Source: Asparagopsis taxiformis (Eukaryota > Rhodophyta > Florideophyceae > Bonnemaisoniales > Bonnemaisoniaceae). Taken from it: a stretch of DNA of 64,000 nucleotides. The notes under the pieces were generated by a model. It ran no database searches, was not told where the DNA came from, and worked only from the letters and a program-made list of their open reading frames with translations. Shown in pieces: positions 1 to 12,021 of this stretch. How positions within the stretch are numbered: the stretch's first letter is position 1; each line of letters opens with the position of its first letter. The translations under genes and the position numbers were made by a program. The stretch is from NCBI GenBank assembly GCA_030407315.1, contig JALQPE010001955.1:1-64000 (forward strand). The letters run 5' to 3'.

Positions 1-859
1 CGCCTCGCCAGGTTCAGAACACTCCGGGGAAGCATTAGTTTGGATTTCATTTTTGCTACACACGCAGCGATAAATTTCCAAAACATACCTCCTTTCATCT
101 CCTAGCATTCATATATACATGGATATATCTGTACTGAACCACAGCGCGTTCTATCTCTAAGTCCTCACTACATCTTGGTCACAATGCCTTCCCCTTCTTT
201 CGTCACGATACCATGAATGAAATTTGTACAAAGAAGTAAAACTCGCAATCATAAAGCTCTAGACTACTTGAGTGGTCTAGAGCTTTACGATGTTGAGATC
301 TCAACACTACCGTTCACTGTCTTCATTCCATTCCCGGATCACTACAGCCATACTACCTCTCAAACCCTGACGCCTGGCACGTAACCTGACCACAGTATGG
401 ATAATACATGTACATGTACGCAGTATTTGAGGATATCACGTATGTGTAGGTCGAACCCGTTTTGCGTTTGTTCAGCCCCGTCTGCAGACATGTTGGTCAT
501 GACCAACCCACTGACTGCCCAATTACACTACAATGCATTTATGACCTGGAATGAAATGAAAGGAGTTAAATCATTTTGCACTGAATTGAACTGGTTGCTC
601 TTCCTTGTACCACTTTCCGCTGCACGTATACATACTACTCTGTACTATGTCATACTTCTGACAATATGTGAAATGACGTAAATTTCCCAGACGCTCATAT
701 CACATCCCCACCGCCCACCGCATTGCCGTGACAGTAACAACATTATTTGTGGCGTATGATCACATTTCTCCAATAGGACATGTGTTCATGGGCACGTAGT
801 CCACTGTCCATCCCAATAATTCTCCTCCCAGCCCGTACAGCGCCCTCAGCATAGTGCAC
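1..859. other. AT-rich non-coding flank with one hairpin
   Basis: I see no supportable gene here. A 94-codon frame at 397-681 has no recognisable motif and looks random. The only clear structure is the palindrome at 253-286, listed separately. Confidence 0.5.
253..286. repeat. 34-bp near-perfect palindrome
   Basis: Arms beginning AAAGCTCTAGAC and ending GTCTAGAGCTTT meet around ACTTGAGT with one mismatched pair. It could be a small foldback element or a cruciform-forming site. No gene adjoins it. Confidence 0.7.
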
Positions 860-1600
860 GTGACATTTGCCATGCCAAAATAATACCGGGTATAGTTTTG
901 GGCGTACTACGCCAAGTGCAGCCTCGCCATTGGCTGAGAATTTCCAACGAAATTTCAGCCAATGAAAATCGTGCACCTGGCAATTGCCATGCCAAAATAA
1001 TACCGGGTATAGTTTTCGGGCGGACCAGGCCAAGTGCAACCTCGCCATTGGCTGAGAATTTCCAACGGAATTTCAGCCAATGAAAATGGAGCAACTGGCA
1101 TTTGCCATGCCAATATATTACCCAGTAATCTTTTTGGTCGGACTAGGCTGACTAAAGCAGCACCATAGGATGGGGATGTCCAGCCAACTTGGAGCCAGTG
1201 TCAATAGTGGACCTAGCATTTCCCACGCCAAATTAATATCCGGTATTACGTTTAGTTAGACTAGGCCAGGCTTAGCTAAAACTAGTCTGGGGATATCCAG
1301 GCAACTTGGAGCCAGTGCCAATAGTGGAGCTAGCCTTTGCCATGGTAACTTAATATCCGGTACTATGTTTAGGTAGACTAGGCCAGGCTCAGCCACACGA
1401 TAGGCTGGGGATATCTAGCCAATTTTCAGCCAATGCAAATCGTGCACCTGGCAATTGCCATGCCAAAATAATACCGGGTATAGTTTTCGGGCGGACTAGG
1501 CCAAGTGCAACCTCGCCATTGGCTGGGAATTTCCAACGAAATTTCAGCCAATGGAAATGGAGCAACTGGCAGTTGCCACGGAAGAATAATTACGTAGTAA
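860..1600. repeat. Tandem repeat, ~115-120-bp unit, about 6-7 diverged copies
   Basis: The phrase GCCATGCCAAAATAATACCG recurs at about 869, 989 and 1457. Diverged versions lie near 1105, 1227, 1337 and 1574, giving a period close to 118-120 bp. Each unit also carries a CCATTGGCTGAGAATTTCC-like segment and a TTTCAGCCAATG segment, which are partly complementary. Short frames here are translations of the repeat, not genes. Confidence 0.75.
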
Positions 1601-1799
1601 TTTTTGTTGCGCTGAGATGGCTAAGTAGAGGAGCTCCAGTGGCCAAGGCGGGGTTATTGAGCTGCAGCAGATCGATTGAAATGGTGTGTCAACTAAGTCT
1701 GCAGCTTAACGAAAGTAGAGAAGAGACGAAGGCGGAGGTGTATGTAGTGGAGTTCTGCAATAGTAGGCCAATAATGGAGGAAATAGAGAGAGCGAATCA

Positions 1800-3000
1800 T
1801 GGGTACTATGTAAGCGGTAGAAACTAAGTCGCAGAAATCGGTATAGGATATATTTCCTGCCATCGGAACCATTCCCCTCACTACAGGCATCCATACGTTT
1901 ATAGAGCCGGGGTGCCATCTAGACCTCTTGTCTGGAGCTATTAGCTGGACGTCTTTCACCCGAATTTGTTCGCGATATAGCTGCATGTTCAGAGCGTCCT
2001 TTCTTCAGATGTCTGTTCACGAGTAGTAACCCTTCGAATGTGCTCCCGTCAGACTTAAATTTTGGCCGAAACAGAGTGATAGCGTCACCTGCCCGAATAT
2101 CATTGTTGCAATGTTCTCCGTCGAGCGTTGTGGTGGAGACGACAAGCCTCGCGTTTCTTTTCTCGGTTGCTTGCATTGCATCGAGTTGCGGGCCTATCAC
2201 ACCTTCCATATTTAATTCTTGTTGTTCTTCTCCGATTGCAAGAAGCTATAGCTTCTATTCTCCAGTCACTCCTTGCTGGAAAACTTCTTCTGCTCCTAGA
2301 ATTCTTTCCAGTTTCGATGTTCTTTCCCTGATTCGTTCTGGCTCCTCCCAGCTTAGCTACGAGCTGGTAAGAGGCCCTAGAGCCTCTTGATTTGTCGTCG
2401 GCATACATATGATCCTCAACTCGTCTCCATGTCGGGCGTATACCTTTCTGTCCATCTTGTGACCGTCATGATCTGATGCACTTACCGAAATGCGATGGAA
2501 TGGGTCATTCAGAACAGCTGAACGGCATTTGACAATGAAAGAGTTTTCAATACTTTCTGAAGCAATTTGATATGCTTCATCTTCCCTTTCATCACTATTA
2601 TCCCTTTCTACTAGACTTTATGCAGTCCAGAATGGGTCCGGTCTGTATATCCCTTTCCGCCCATGTGCTCGGTAGCACGACTCGTACCGATGTAGTACAA
2701 TGAGCTCTACGGCTACTAGACAGTCCTGGAGACATCTTTCCAAGCCTAGAGCCGCTTCTTGTTACATCTATTTCACACGTTGTATTCATGATTTGTGGGA
2801 AACATGTTTTCTGAATGAACGGTAAAATGACTTTCCTCATGTACGAGTGGCTAGGTGCTTGATCCGAAATGTCCCGCTTGAAATTAGACATCTCACGCAT
2901 ACCTTCATAGTCCTTGCGTTTCATCCGTAGCGTTCCACTAAGCAACATTATTGCAGAGAATACTGGCCAGGTCAGCAGTTTATCCACAAGTCCGCGGTCA
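1800..3000 (-). pseudogene. Decayed TNP2/CACTA-like transposase, N-terminal two-thirds
   Basis: Read leftward, broken frames match the 1267-aa transposase at 26167-29970 in the same order. 2987-2598 has LLTWPVF...LLSGTLRMKRKDYEG and VRVVLPSTWAERDIQTGPI, against LLQWPAMY...LSGTQRMTRAHYEG and VRIVLPSTWALKDVQTRPI. 2209-1919 has AGDAITLFRP and LLLVNRHLK, against AGDVITVLLP and VLVNRYLKE. Near 1925-1800 RSRWHP and YTDF match RSQWHP and YTDDF. The part with the GDYPA and CxxC motifs and the C terminus is missing, and several frameshifts separate the pieces. It lies inside the element end at 5916 and reads away from it, as expected for a transposase next to its own terminus. It is clearly a relic and not a functional gene. 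Confidence 0.75.
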
Positions 3001-4779
3001 TCTTCCGCTGCCTCTTCTCCGTCGTGGTCATCACAGCTCTCTGCCGAGCTTTCCTCAGAGCCTATCGTTTCTTCTTCTCTGGTAACTTTTCCAGCCTCAA
3101 AAAATCAAATGTGCTCTTCTCCATTGCCACTAGAAATATTCTCGTCTTCAGCAGATGCTTTTCCGACGGTTTCGTCCGGTATATCGGCGTGAACCTCGAA
3201 TGTTTCGTTCGAAACTAGCGGGGCTTCCCCATTTTAGTGCCTTGTCCCACTTTCGTATGGGATTGACAATGATTCAAACCTTCTCCGGGTTCTTCGAGGT
3301 GTACCTTTCTTCCGAACAGCTGTTCGTTTCATCTCTTCTCTTCGGATTCGAGAGAACCTTGCACAAATTGTCCATTAGTGTCAACTAGTAGGCAACTAAT
3401 AAGATGGTATCAGTCTCTTTTTAACCAGGCCACTGTAATAGTTTATGGTACCTATATTTTCTTACCGTTACATCTTATCGAAAACTTCACACTGACTAGT
3501 GTCCTACCTAACTCAAGGAACAGGTGACTTGATTTCCCATGTTGGGTTCTTCAGCGAGCTTTAATGCCTCCAACGATTCCTGCTTCCTTTTCTGAATGAA
3601 ATACACGAATCATTTACAATTTAGCTTCAGTACATGGTATAATAGGCCTCAATAGTAATCTTTTTATGGTAATAAACTATATATAGATGAGAACACGGTT
3701 GCAATTCTCTTTCGGATTGTCTACTACTCTAATTTACAGCATTTATTCGATGTTTCTCCTTCAGTATGCAGCTAAACATTAATACCAAGACTTTTAGGTT
3801 GGTTTGACATTGCGTAGGGGCATGATTTCTATTTCTGCTAATTTATCACGTCCAGAAAATTTGACAGATCATCCGCTGCCAAATCATCTGCCACATCATC
3901 GTCTGCCAAATCATCTGCCTTCCAGTTACGACGAGGTCATTACGAGTGGATGAGCTGTCTATTTAAGGCTGTTGATGCGACGTATAGGACCATTTCATCA
4001 TCCGGGTATCATGAAGATGACAGGTAAGGCTGGTACGTTGTCGAGTAGGTATCTTTCCCTTCTCTCATTTCTTTCCACATGCTTTCCATGAAAGATAGTG
4101 CACTAACCATAAATTTCGTTCTTCGCTGATCCTATTCTAGTCTATTGATTGCAAATGATTCTGGTATAGGTATTGGTTATAGGTTGGAATGGAGAAAGCT
4201 TGCAAGCTTTCGTCATTCCAACCTACAACCAATACCTTTGCACGCAAAAATAGTTCAATAATGGTAAGTTTTTTCATTCCACACATACTCATGTTCTTCT
4301 CATCCTTTACAATACTTTTCTATATCCGATTGCTAACCTGTTGCAAATCATCTGTAATGGTGTTTATTTCCCTCCTGTCTGAACATCACATGGAGTTTTG
4401 AAACAGCAAGGAACTCGATTTGCTTGCACAATAGTCCTGGTTGTAGAGATAGTAAGATTTTAGATACGATAGTTCGATTTTATGAGTAGTCTAGTCTAAT
4501 GATAGAACTGAAACAATCCTTCAGGCATCGTTGTCCTTGCTACATAAAAATTCTGACATCCTTTTAGATCACACTTGGTTATCCCTATACATACTATGAA
4601 GATCACCGAGAGAGATACTCCATTCTGCCCGACATTTCGTTGCCAGATGCCTAAACATGCGGCTGGAATGGCATTTCCACCTTATTCTATCGCCCTGAAC
4701 ATCAATTGTAGGCTCTAGAAAGTATTACCCTAGGCATCATATTCTACTACTTTCCCGTTCTGTCCGAGTCAGTACCGCC
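3001..4779. other. Non-coding interior of the decayed element
   Basis: This lies between the transposase relic and the terminal repeat zone. Frames at 2914-3388 run antisense to, or alongside, the relic and show no motifs. A short degenerate repeat with the word AAATCATCTGCC occurs near 3870-3925. Otherwise only the hairpin at 4168-4237 stands out. Confidence 0.4.
4168..4237. repeat. 70-bp hairpin
   Basis: Arms AGGTATTGGTTATAGGTTGG and the matching complement ending in CCAATACCT enclose GAAAGCTTGCAAGCTTTC, itself palindromic. It is probably a foldback or MITE-type insertion. Confidence 0.7.
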
Positions 4780-5916
4780 AGGCACTACAATTTACTGGTT
4801 CAGTATAGACTTCCCGGCAGTAAATTTTACTGTCTCAAGCACTAGTTCCAGATAGTGAAATGTACTGCCACAGGTAGCACTTCCAGGTAGTACACTGCAC
4901 TGCCACAGGCAGTAACTGGTACTGTCCTATGCCCCTGTCGAGTACAACACTATCAGACAGTACTTTACGCTGATCTGGACAGCTCTATAATACATCAAAA
5001 TCTACTACTTTTTGTAGTGCTGTGGGGCAGCAATTCACATATCCTGGAGCAGTACAGCGTGGCAGTGATTTACACATACGCAAGTAGTAGAGCACGGCAG
5101 CACTTTCCACCACGGCAAGTAGCACGGTACGGTAGCTCTTTTCGTATCATAAAGCAGTACTATCAGGCAGCTTTTCCCAGAGACTATCAGCACCTCATTT
5201 CATTGCTTTCACACATTTCGTCAGACATCATAATTTACTGTCCCCACTCGCTTCCACAGGCAGTAGAATACACAGCCTCGAAGCATCTCTGCTGTCATCA
5301 TATTCCACTGCATTACTCTACTGCCAGAACATAGACTTGTCACTACCTGTACGTCCAAAAAAAAGCAGCACACACACAGCAGCAGAAATTACTGCTTTGT
5401 CCAATAATAGAATACAGTACATTTCTCTGCCTCTGCCATGACCTGCAGGCAGTATCATACAGTACATCGGGGCACTACCTAAATATAGCAAAATGTGCTG
5501 CCGTCATTCGGGCCCGCGGCCAGCACAGCACGCTGCCGGAAACACTAGCTTCTACTGCCACACGGTGCATCCAACGCCACCAAATAGTACTGCCGTGGGC
5601 CATATTTCTGGACAGCATATTTTACTCCCTCCCCGTGCTGCCCAAGTCAGCACAATATACTACTTTATTTTACAGGCCAATGTAGCGCAAATCACTGCCA
5701 GAAAGACAATCTAAATCCAGCAACTATCACTGCCTCCCACCACTGCCTCACCTCATACATCCAGGCAGTACTTTCTACTGCCGTCGGCAGCACATGGCCA
5801 CTGCCTCCGGGCAGTGCACTGTACTGTCGGCAAGTAGGGCATTAATTTATATTTTTACTGTACTAAATTTTACTGCCATACAGTACTGCCCAGGCCCGAT
5901 TTCAGACACAGTAGTG
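4780..5916. mobile_element. Subterminal repeat zone and right end of a CACTA-like element
   Basis: The stretch is packed with degenerate ACTGCC/CAGTA words in both orientations, typical of the subterminal binding-site arrays of CACTA elements. It ends ...ACACAGTAGTG at 5916, the complement of a CACTA-type start. The next bases (GTGGCTCAAG) continue a dioxygenase reading frame that is uninterrupted at 48640 in the other copy, which marks the junction. The left end and any target duplication are not identifiable. The decayed transposase at 1800-3000 is oriented as its gene. Confidence 0.65.
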
Positions 5917-5917
5917 T

Positions 5918-6544
5918 GGCTCAAGTGCAAGTCAGAAGAACCCGTGGAAACCACTTCGACCGAAAGACAGCACTGGTGTATTCAAGACGGACCGGAAAAG
6001 CATCTGCGATGACCTTGAGCAAGAAAGCGCGCGGCAGTACAGGAACAAGCTGATTCTGGAGCTAGGTAAGGCGATTTGTGCGGAGAACCTGAAGCTCGGG
6101 TTTGGAAGAGAAGAAGCGGTGGTCTTTCCAGAAACGGGTCTTCGTCTGATTTTGACCGCAGAAGGTGGTCAGGAACAACTTATGCATACCGATGTTCCCG
6201 TCCGTGAGGGAACTGGAACTGGCCCTCTCAACTCGCCATCATATTTCATGATGGCTGCTGGTGCGGATGGGTTCATCATTCGTATCGCCAAGTTCAGCCA
6301 TGTGTGCCTAAGTCATCCAGCGAAAGACAAGTACCGCGTGCCAGTGACGAACGTGCGCATCCCACCGTATTCCCTGCGTGTATGCCGAACGGACGTGTAT
6401 CACGGAGGAATGGGATTCGCAGAGGGTCGTTCTTCGGTGAGGTACCAGCATCCTATCCGGTCCCATCTATCACTGCGAACTTCCAGGGAGAAGTTGCTAC
6501 AACCTCCCTTCAATGTCAACTACTGGGAGCGTTTAGATATCTGA
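5918..6544 (+). pseudogene. 3' fragment of ParB/2OG-dioxygenase gene A (catalytic domain, intact frame)
   Basis: An open frame of 208 codons without a start ATG runs from the transposon junction to TGA at 6542. It encodes the C-terminal 2OG-Fe(II) dioxygenase-like domain. After a helical stretch (YRNKLILELGKAICAENLKLGF) comes FPETGLRLILTAEG, the proximal metal motif MHTDVP (HxD), SPSYFMMAAGADGF, IPPYSL, the distal histidine in DVYHGGMGF and a later arginine (HPIRSHLSL) suited to bind 2-oxoglutarate. It is about 97% identical by eye to 48650-49270, which has a frameshift that this copy lacks. The 5' part is absent because the element ending at 5916 interrupts it. The family is assigned from the HxD...H...R layout; the substrate is unknown. 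Confidence 0.7.
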
Positions 6545-6764
6545 TGAAATTAGTTCTTAATAGCATTCTATGGCAGGCATCAAGGCCGCCTTCAAGTAAA
6601 CGATGAAAGTTAGGCTAGTACATGACGTTTGCGTATGTAGACGGGTCAGGAGATATACAATATTCAATTAATATGAGAAGGGGAGGAAACTATGGCGGGC
6701 ACTACTAGAATAGAACAAGGTAATATCGCAGTCGTCTTTGGTTGCAACATTGAGGCGAGGAAGG
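6545..6764. other. 3' flank shared with 49271-49491
   Basis: Non-coding, near-identical to the segment after the other gene A 3' end. It leads into the palindrome array. Confidence 0.5.
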
Positions 6765-7111
6765 CTTACAGATGATGCAGTTTCGCTGGGGTGCTGACAG
6801 CAAAGTCATCGTTACGATGACTTTGCTGTAAGAAATCAAATCATTACAGCGGCCACAATTTTTTACCGGGTAAAAATTCTTGCTGATTTTTTACCCGGTA
6901 AAATTTTCTCACCACTGTAATCAAACCTTTCCTTACAGCAAAGTCATCGTAACGATGACTTTGCTGTCAGGAAACAAAACATTACAGTAGCCATGATTTC
7001 TTTACCCGGTAAAAAAATTCCTGCCCTCTGTAATGAAACGTTTCCTTACAGCAAAGTCATCGTAACGATGGCTTTGCTGTAAGGATCCTTGGTAAACTGC
7101 CTGAGCTGTAA
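6765..7111. repeat. Palindrome array 1 (three 37-bp palindromes)
   Basis: The unit is TTACAGCAAAGTCATCG, a TTA or TAA spacer, then its reverse complement. Cores lie at 6795-6831, 6933-6969 and 7046-7082. Between them sit a second palindrome family, TTTACC(C/G)GGTAAA, flanked by CATTACAG and CTGTAATG. Outer ends CTTACAG... and ...CTGTAA are themselves inverted, so the whole is a nested foldback. It separates the gene A fragment from gene B. Confidence 0.85.
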
Positions 7112-7316
7112 TTGTCGTACAACGAAAGGTGATGTGGAAGGTTCGGATTGGTCAACCGCTGAATATCATTACCAGGGTGTATACTAATAGGAATATGTCA
7201 GTTCTCTGAGTTTCGCCTATCTTACTCAGCTTACGCAGCAAAACAGCTTGTCGTTCAGATCTTCTTCTCTCTTTCTCAATCTTTCACTCTTCGTTTGTCA
7301 ATCACTCATCAAAACA
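7112..7316 (+). promoter_or_regulatory. Probable promoter and 5' leader of ParB/dioxygenase gene B, copy 1
   Basis: The segment is almost identical to 50592-50796 upstream of copy 2. It has an inverted CCAAT box (ATTGG at 7147), an AT-rich GTATACTAATAG segment near 7179, and a pyrimidine-rich leader (TCTTCTTCTCTCTTTCTC) running into AATCACTCATCAAAACAATGG. Conservation of position in both copies and the lack of coding potential support a promoter role; no transcription start is proven. Confidence 0.4.
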
Positions 7317-10300
7317 ATGGCTTAACAATCCCCCAACGCTTTCGACCGCCAGGTGCGCTCTGCCAGCCGCCGTGACAACGATTCTCCCACTCCTTTCTCC
7401 CTCTCCTTCTCTGGCCCCCCCTGTCCCCATGGACGTTTGCGAAGCTGCTGCAGCGCTGACCCAGCTCAGCCCAGCACCTAAGCCCGTCCCCTCCCCCCCT
7501 TCCGCCTCCGATCCCGCGGTTGTCCCGACAATCGACGCTGGCGTTCCCGCAACTCCGCTTCCGGCTCAATCTGCCGAATCGGCGCCAGCCGTCGAGGGAT
7601 CTGGTGCTCCTCTGCCTAGCTCGCCTGCTCCGGACATGATCATCGCGTCCGGCAGCGACTTGGCAGAGGATGCGGAGAAGGTCGATGATCACAACGCTCG
7701 TGACATCGTACCGAACAAGCCTCTCCGCAGCACCAGGCTGGCCTACCCTGGCACAGTGCCCATCCCGGTGGATGTGGAATATGACATAAGTCCGGAGAGC
7801 TGCCGAAACATTCCAGTCTTCATTTCCCCTCTGGATGTTTCTCCTCCGGCAGTCGTGTCCAGGGTGGTCAGGCCGCATCGCGTTGATGAGTTGAAGAAAA
7901 CGTTTCTCACTCAGGATTTTCCGTGATTGCTTCACGCGTGTCCGTCTGCGAGGTGATTGATTCCAATGCAAAAGTACGACTGCAATATGTCGATGGATCT
8001 CACCGAGTGACCGCGTTGAAGGCCATTCTCGAGTCGGCTGGACCTGCTCCTGCGAAGGACAGTCCAGAATGGGAGGAGTTTGTCAGTTCAGACATTTACC
8101 GTCGATTTGGAACTATTCCAGTCTACTTTCTCCTCCCACCGACTCGGCTTGGCCGGGATGTCTTCTGCTCCGAAGAAGTACTCCCGCTTTCACGGCTGAT
8201 GAACTTCCACACCCACAATGTCAGCGAGAAAACAGTTGCTGACAATGTGTGCTCTGTGATGGGAGTTCATCAATATCCACCGCCTGGGAAAGAAGAAGAT
8301 CGAGCCGACCGTTCAGTACATCAAAGAACGGAAAGCGCTGAGCTGGATTCGTTCGAGACAGCTCATGCGCTACGTCTCGATCGCGCGAGGGTTCAAGACC
8401 ATTGAAAGCCCTGCTTTCAAGTACTGGTCGAGTATTCCGAACAGGCCGGAGTTCGTGCAGTTCTCTTCGACCGAGGATCTGGCTGGTTGTACGGTGGAAC
8501 TTGTTGTTCAATGGGTCGTTCAGGAGTGCTCCGGATGTGCAGAAGTGTTTCATCCTGGAGATGACGGCGCGCTACACTTGTAGCCGTCGGTCGGCCGGGC
8601 TGAAACCGTACTCGGTTGGTACCATTGGGCAGGAATGGATTGCTGGTTTGTTGGAAATCTTCGGGTACGTGAAGGAGGTGGCCGAGTATTGGAACGTGTC
8701 GGATGTGTTGAGGATGCTGGATGGGTCAATTCCCAGCCGGGGTGACCCGAGCAAGAGCTTCGACATTCGCTCGCGCGTTGTCGAAGTTCTTGCTCAGATG
8801 GTCCCCAAGAAGGGGTGTTGGGCAGACTTCCGTCCCAAGGAAGGCCCCCCCCCGATGGTTACAAGTCCGAGAACATTTTTCCCCGTAAGAAGTCTGTCTT
8901 CGGGAAGGACGCCAGGAAAATGCTCCTGCGCGTCACTGGGTACCGCGACATGCAAATGCGGAAACGCTTTCACGCGATGTACCCAGACATCCCACATGCT
9001 GCGCTCCCAGCCACATGTGGTGATGATGCCCCCATCCCTTCCTCTTCCAATTCCTTGCCCATCCCTTCATCCTCCATCCCTTTGCCCCCACCACCTCAAC
9101 TGGAATCTTCCAGCAATTCCGAGGTTGCCCCTGTTCCTCTCACTACCCCTGCCGTGTCTGCATCCTCCCCTGCGGTGACCCCGGTCAAGCCGACTGCGCG
9201 TGGTCCCCAGGCTGGCAGTGAACAGTCTGGTCCAGTTTCCCACGCCGGGACTGGTACCCCCAACCGTCCTGTCCAAGCCGCGCAGGAGCAGGTCTCACCG
9301 GCTTCGCAGCCTGAGCCTGCGACTCCGGCTGCCGAGCAGCACCCTGCTGCTCCGGCCCCCGCTGTCGAAGCTTCCCGTTCTGCATCTGCTAGCAGTTCGG
9401 GAAGCTCCAGCGATGACAGTTTCGTCCCTTCACCATCCGGTGGGGTTGGACAGAAGACGGTTGCGAGGATTTCGACGGAGGGCCCTACTCCCGAGAATAT
9501 GGTCGAGGGCAGCAGTGCGAAGGGCGGTGCAGATCCTGACGAAGATGTCATTGAAGTCAGTGATTCTGCACCGCCCGGAGTGGAAACTTCTGGGAGGAAA
9601 GTGATGCCCAGAAGGAGTACCCGCCTGCAAGCGAGTCGTTCCGGTCGTGGTGGAACGGCGGGTGGTGCTGTGGAGGTCGTCGAGCTGGAGAGCGCCCCCG
9701 AGGATGCGGGTGAAAACTCCATCCTCGGGAAGCGTAACTTGGAAGCCGCTTCTGCGACGCCCGAGCCTTCTACCAAAAAGAGAAGGCTCGGTGAGACTTC
9801 ATCAAAGTCGTCGTCAAAGAAATCCAAGTCGGCTTCCCGAGGTCGCTCTCGGGAGCCGGTTCTCCAGTTCGACGACGCCCAGGAGAATCCCATTCCCGAC
9901 AGCATCGTCGATGAGAATGTGGCCGCCGTTCTCCCCAGCGCAATTGCGTCTGGCAGCCGGATGAAGTACTATATGGAAAGTACGACGTTGGAGACGGTTA
10001 GGGCGGAAATGAGGGCGGCAGCATTCCAGGCAGCTGCCTCGCCGGGTGCTGAGGATACGGTGGTGGACAGGTACTTTGCGGTGAAGAAGGTATTGTTGGA
10101 AAACTTGGGGGTTATTGTTATGGAAGGCCTGTTGGCATCGTCCACGGCTGGTAATGCGACGCATGAGTTGTTCAGTCACTTCGCTAGGCAGTTCCCGCTG
10201 GTTGAGGAGGTTGAAAAACCCTCCCAGCAGTCTGATTCCAACGATGACGACAGGGAGCCACAGGACGAGCCGCCAGCTTTCGCAAAGCCCGGCTTCGATC

Positions 10301-10949
10301 CTTCGCCGTGGCAGTTCATCCACAACGTGGGTGATGCGAAGGACCGCATCGATGGTGGTCGTGGGCGCCTCTCTCTGCCGCGGCGTGAGTTGTGCGACAA
10401 GTTGGAGGAGGGAATTTGGAGATGTACAAGAACAAGTTGGTGGCAGAGCTTGCTCTTGGTGTTTGTGCGGAGTTCTTGAAGTTGGGAATGGAGGGTGATG
10501 ATCCTGTCTTCTTCCCGAAGACAGGATTGCGGCTGCTTCTTACAGCAGATGGGGCTGCGGACCAGGATGGGCACACGGACTTCAAGGTATCAACGAGTCG
10601 TGTTGCAGGACCTACCGAGTCTCCATCATATTTCATGATGTCGAGCGGAGCAGATGGATTCTCTACAGTAGCTGCCCCTTATAGTCATGTATGCCTGGCC
10701 AATCCGGACGCCGATATGTGGAAGGTTCCCATTCATAGGCTTTATGTGCCACCATATTCCGTATTGGTTGGTCGCGGTGACCTTTACCATTACGGGGTCG
10801 GCTTCAAGCGCGGAGATATTCCTGCAGGCGAGAAGTTAGTCTATGGCCTGCCCACGCGCGGCCACATCTACTTGAAGACGGAGAAGGACGTCCTCACGGA
10901 CCACATCCACACCGTCGAATATTACAAGTACGATAGGAGCAATAGATAG
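7317..10949 (+). pseudogene. ParB-like domain / 2OG-Fe(II) dioxygenase fusion, gene B copy 1 (broken)
   Basis: Same gene as 50797-54445. In order it encodes a Pro/Ser-rich N terminus, a ParB-like domain with VVRPHRVDELKKTF and DGSHRVTAL, an alpha-helical region, a long Ser/Pro/Ala-rich linker with a basic cluster (TKKRRLG...KKSKSASRGRSR) resembling a nuclear signal, and a C-terminal dioxygenase core with GHTDF (HxD), SPSYFMMSSGADGF, VPPYSVLVGRGDLYHYGVGF (distal H) and LPTRGHIYL (candidate 2OG-binding R). Breaks relative to copy 2 are a stop at codon 3 (TAA, 7323), a contracted CCTTCT microsatellite near 7390, a missing G near 7914, an extra G near 8260 and near 8497, nine Cs instead of seven near 8845, and a missing G near 10413. 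Almost all lie in homopolymers, so some could be sequence error. As read it cannot make the full protein. Confidence 0.8.
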
Positions 10950-11425
10950 CATATCAGAAGTATTAAAACCTATACTACTGTTCCCTGCTATAAAGTTCTG
11001 TCTTTCTCATCTCAACATTGTTACCTTAGCCCATTTTTCAGTTTCTCATCTATACATCTGTCCTTCATCTCATAGTTTAGTGCTACTCAGCAGATTGCTT
11101 GCTACTTTTTAATATTAGTCTACAACGTTATATGATTTTACTAGCTAGGCCGTAGGGGGAGACTAGTTTCAACCCTTGACAACGCGCAGATTTCGACTAC
11201 GAGAGCCGTCACTGTGATAAATTATTTGTAGAATTTTCGTCTATCTTCCCACCTACACTAGGCTACCTATATATATACAGGGTATAACCTGAACAGAGAC
11301 CACGTGAGGTAAAATACTCCTGAGAGCTGCTCACAGCCGTACAGACCTTTGCTGAGCAATTTACCCGACTTCAAACTTCGCTTCTTACCTTTACCAAGAT
11401 GGGAGAAGGACGAAACTCCCTGCTG
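10950..11425. other. 3' flank of gene B, copy 1
   Basis: Non-coding AT-rich sequence, near-identical to 54446-54921 and, in reverse, to about 43570-43800. It begins with ATTAAAACC and TATAAAG stretches that could serve polyadenylation. Confidence 0.45.
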
Positions 11426-11746
11426 CTTACAGCCGAAGCCGTTTACCATGGTTCCTTACAGCAAAGTCATCGTTACGATGACTTTGCTGTAAGAAAGGAA
11501 AACATTACAGCAGCCACGATTTCTTTACCGGGTAAAAAATTGTGGCCGCTGTAATGATTTGCTTTCTTACAGCAAAGTCATCGTAACGATGACTTTGCTG
11601 TAAGGAACCGTTTCCTTGCAGTGGCCAAAGAATTTTTTACCGGGTAAAAAAATTGTGGCCGCTGTAATGATTTGTTTTTCTTACAGCAAAGTCATCGTAA
11701 CGATGACTTTGCTGTCAGCATCCCGGTAAACAGCCCGCACTGTAAT
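11426..11746. repeat. Palindrome array 2 (three 37-bp palindromes)
   Basis: Cores near 11459, 11568 and 11682, alternating with TTTACCGGGTAAA palindromes. It lies between the convergent gene B and methyltransferase genes, the same place as array 10 in copy 2. Confidence 0.85.
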
Positions 11747-12021
11747 GGGGTGACTGCTTCTCCTACATCGCTCTCTTACTGGTGTTCTACATGCTGCGTT
11801 GCTACACAATTTCACACTCACATCTTTCTAGTTTCTCTCCTTTTCGTATCCATAGGTATAGCAGTAGAAAAGTGGATAGTTTGCACTCCAGGCCGCAGAT
11901 GCCTTCCTGCAGTCATGTCACGATTGTTGTAGTGTAGTCTATAATATCTAGCGCTCTTGGAAGATGATGCACAGTCTATTGTCTCTGTCAATGCGTGTTT
12001 AATCAAATCTATCAAAGTAGC

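Noticed and set aside
4780..5900. Small frames at 5017-5334, 5493-5714 and 5794-6012
   Set aside because: They lie in subterminal repeat words of a transposon end, or cross into gene A out of its frame.
6765..7111. Palindrome arrays as CRISPR arrays
   Set aside because: Spacing is irregular, the spacers are themselves repeated palindromes, and there are no cas genes. The DNA is eukaryotic.
7309..7971. 220-codon frame antisense to gene B, and 50782-51375
   Set aside because: Rich in Arg/Gly because it is the complement of a Pro/Ser/Ala-rich coding strand; a shadow.
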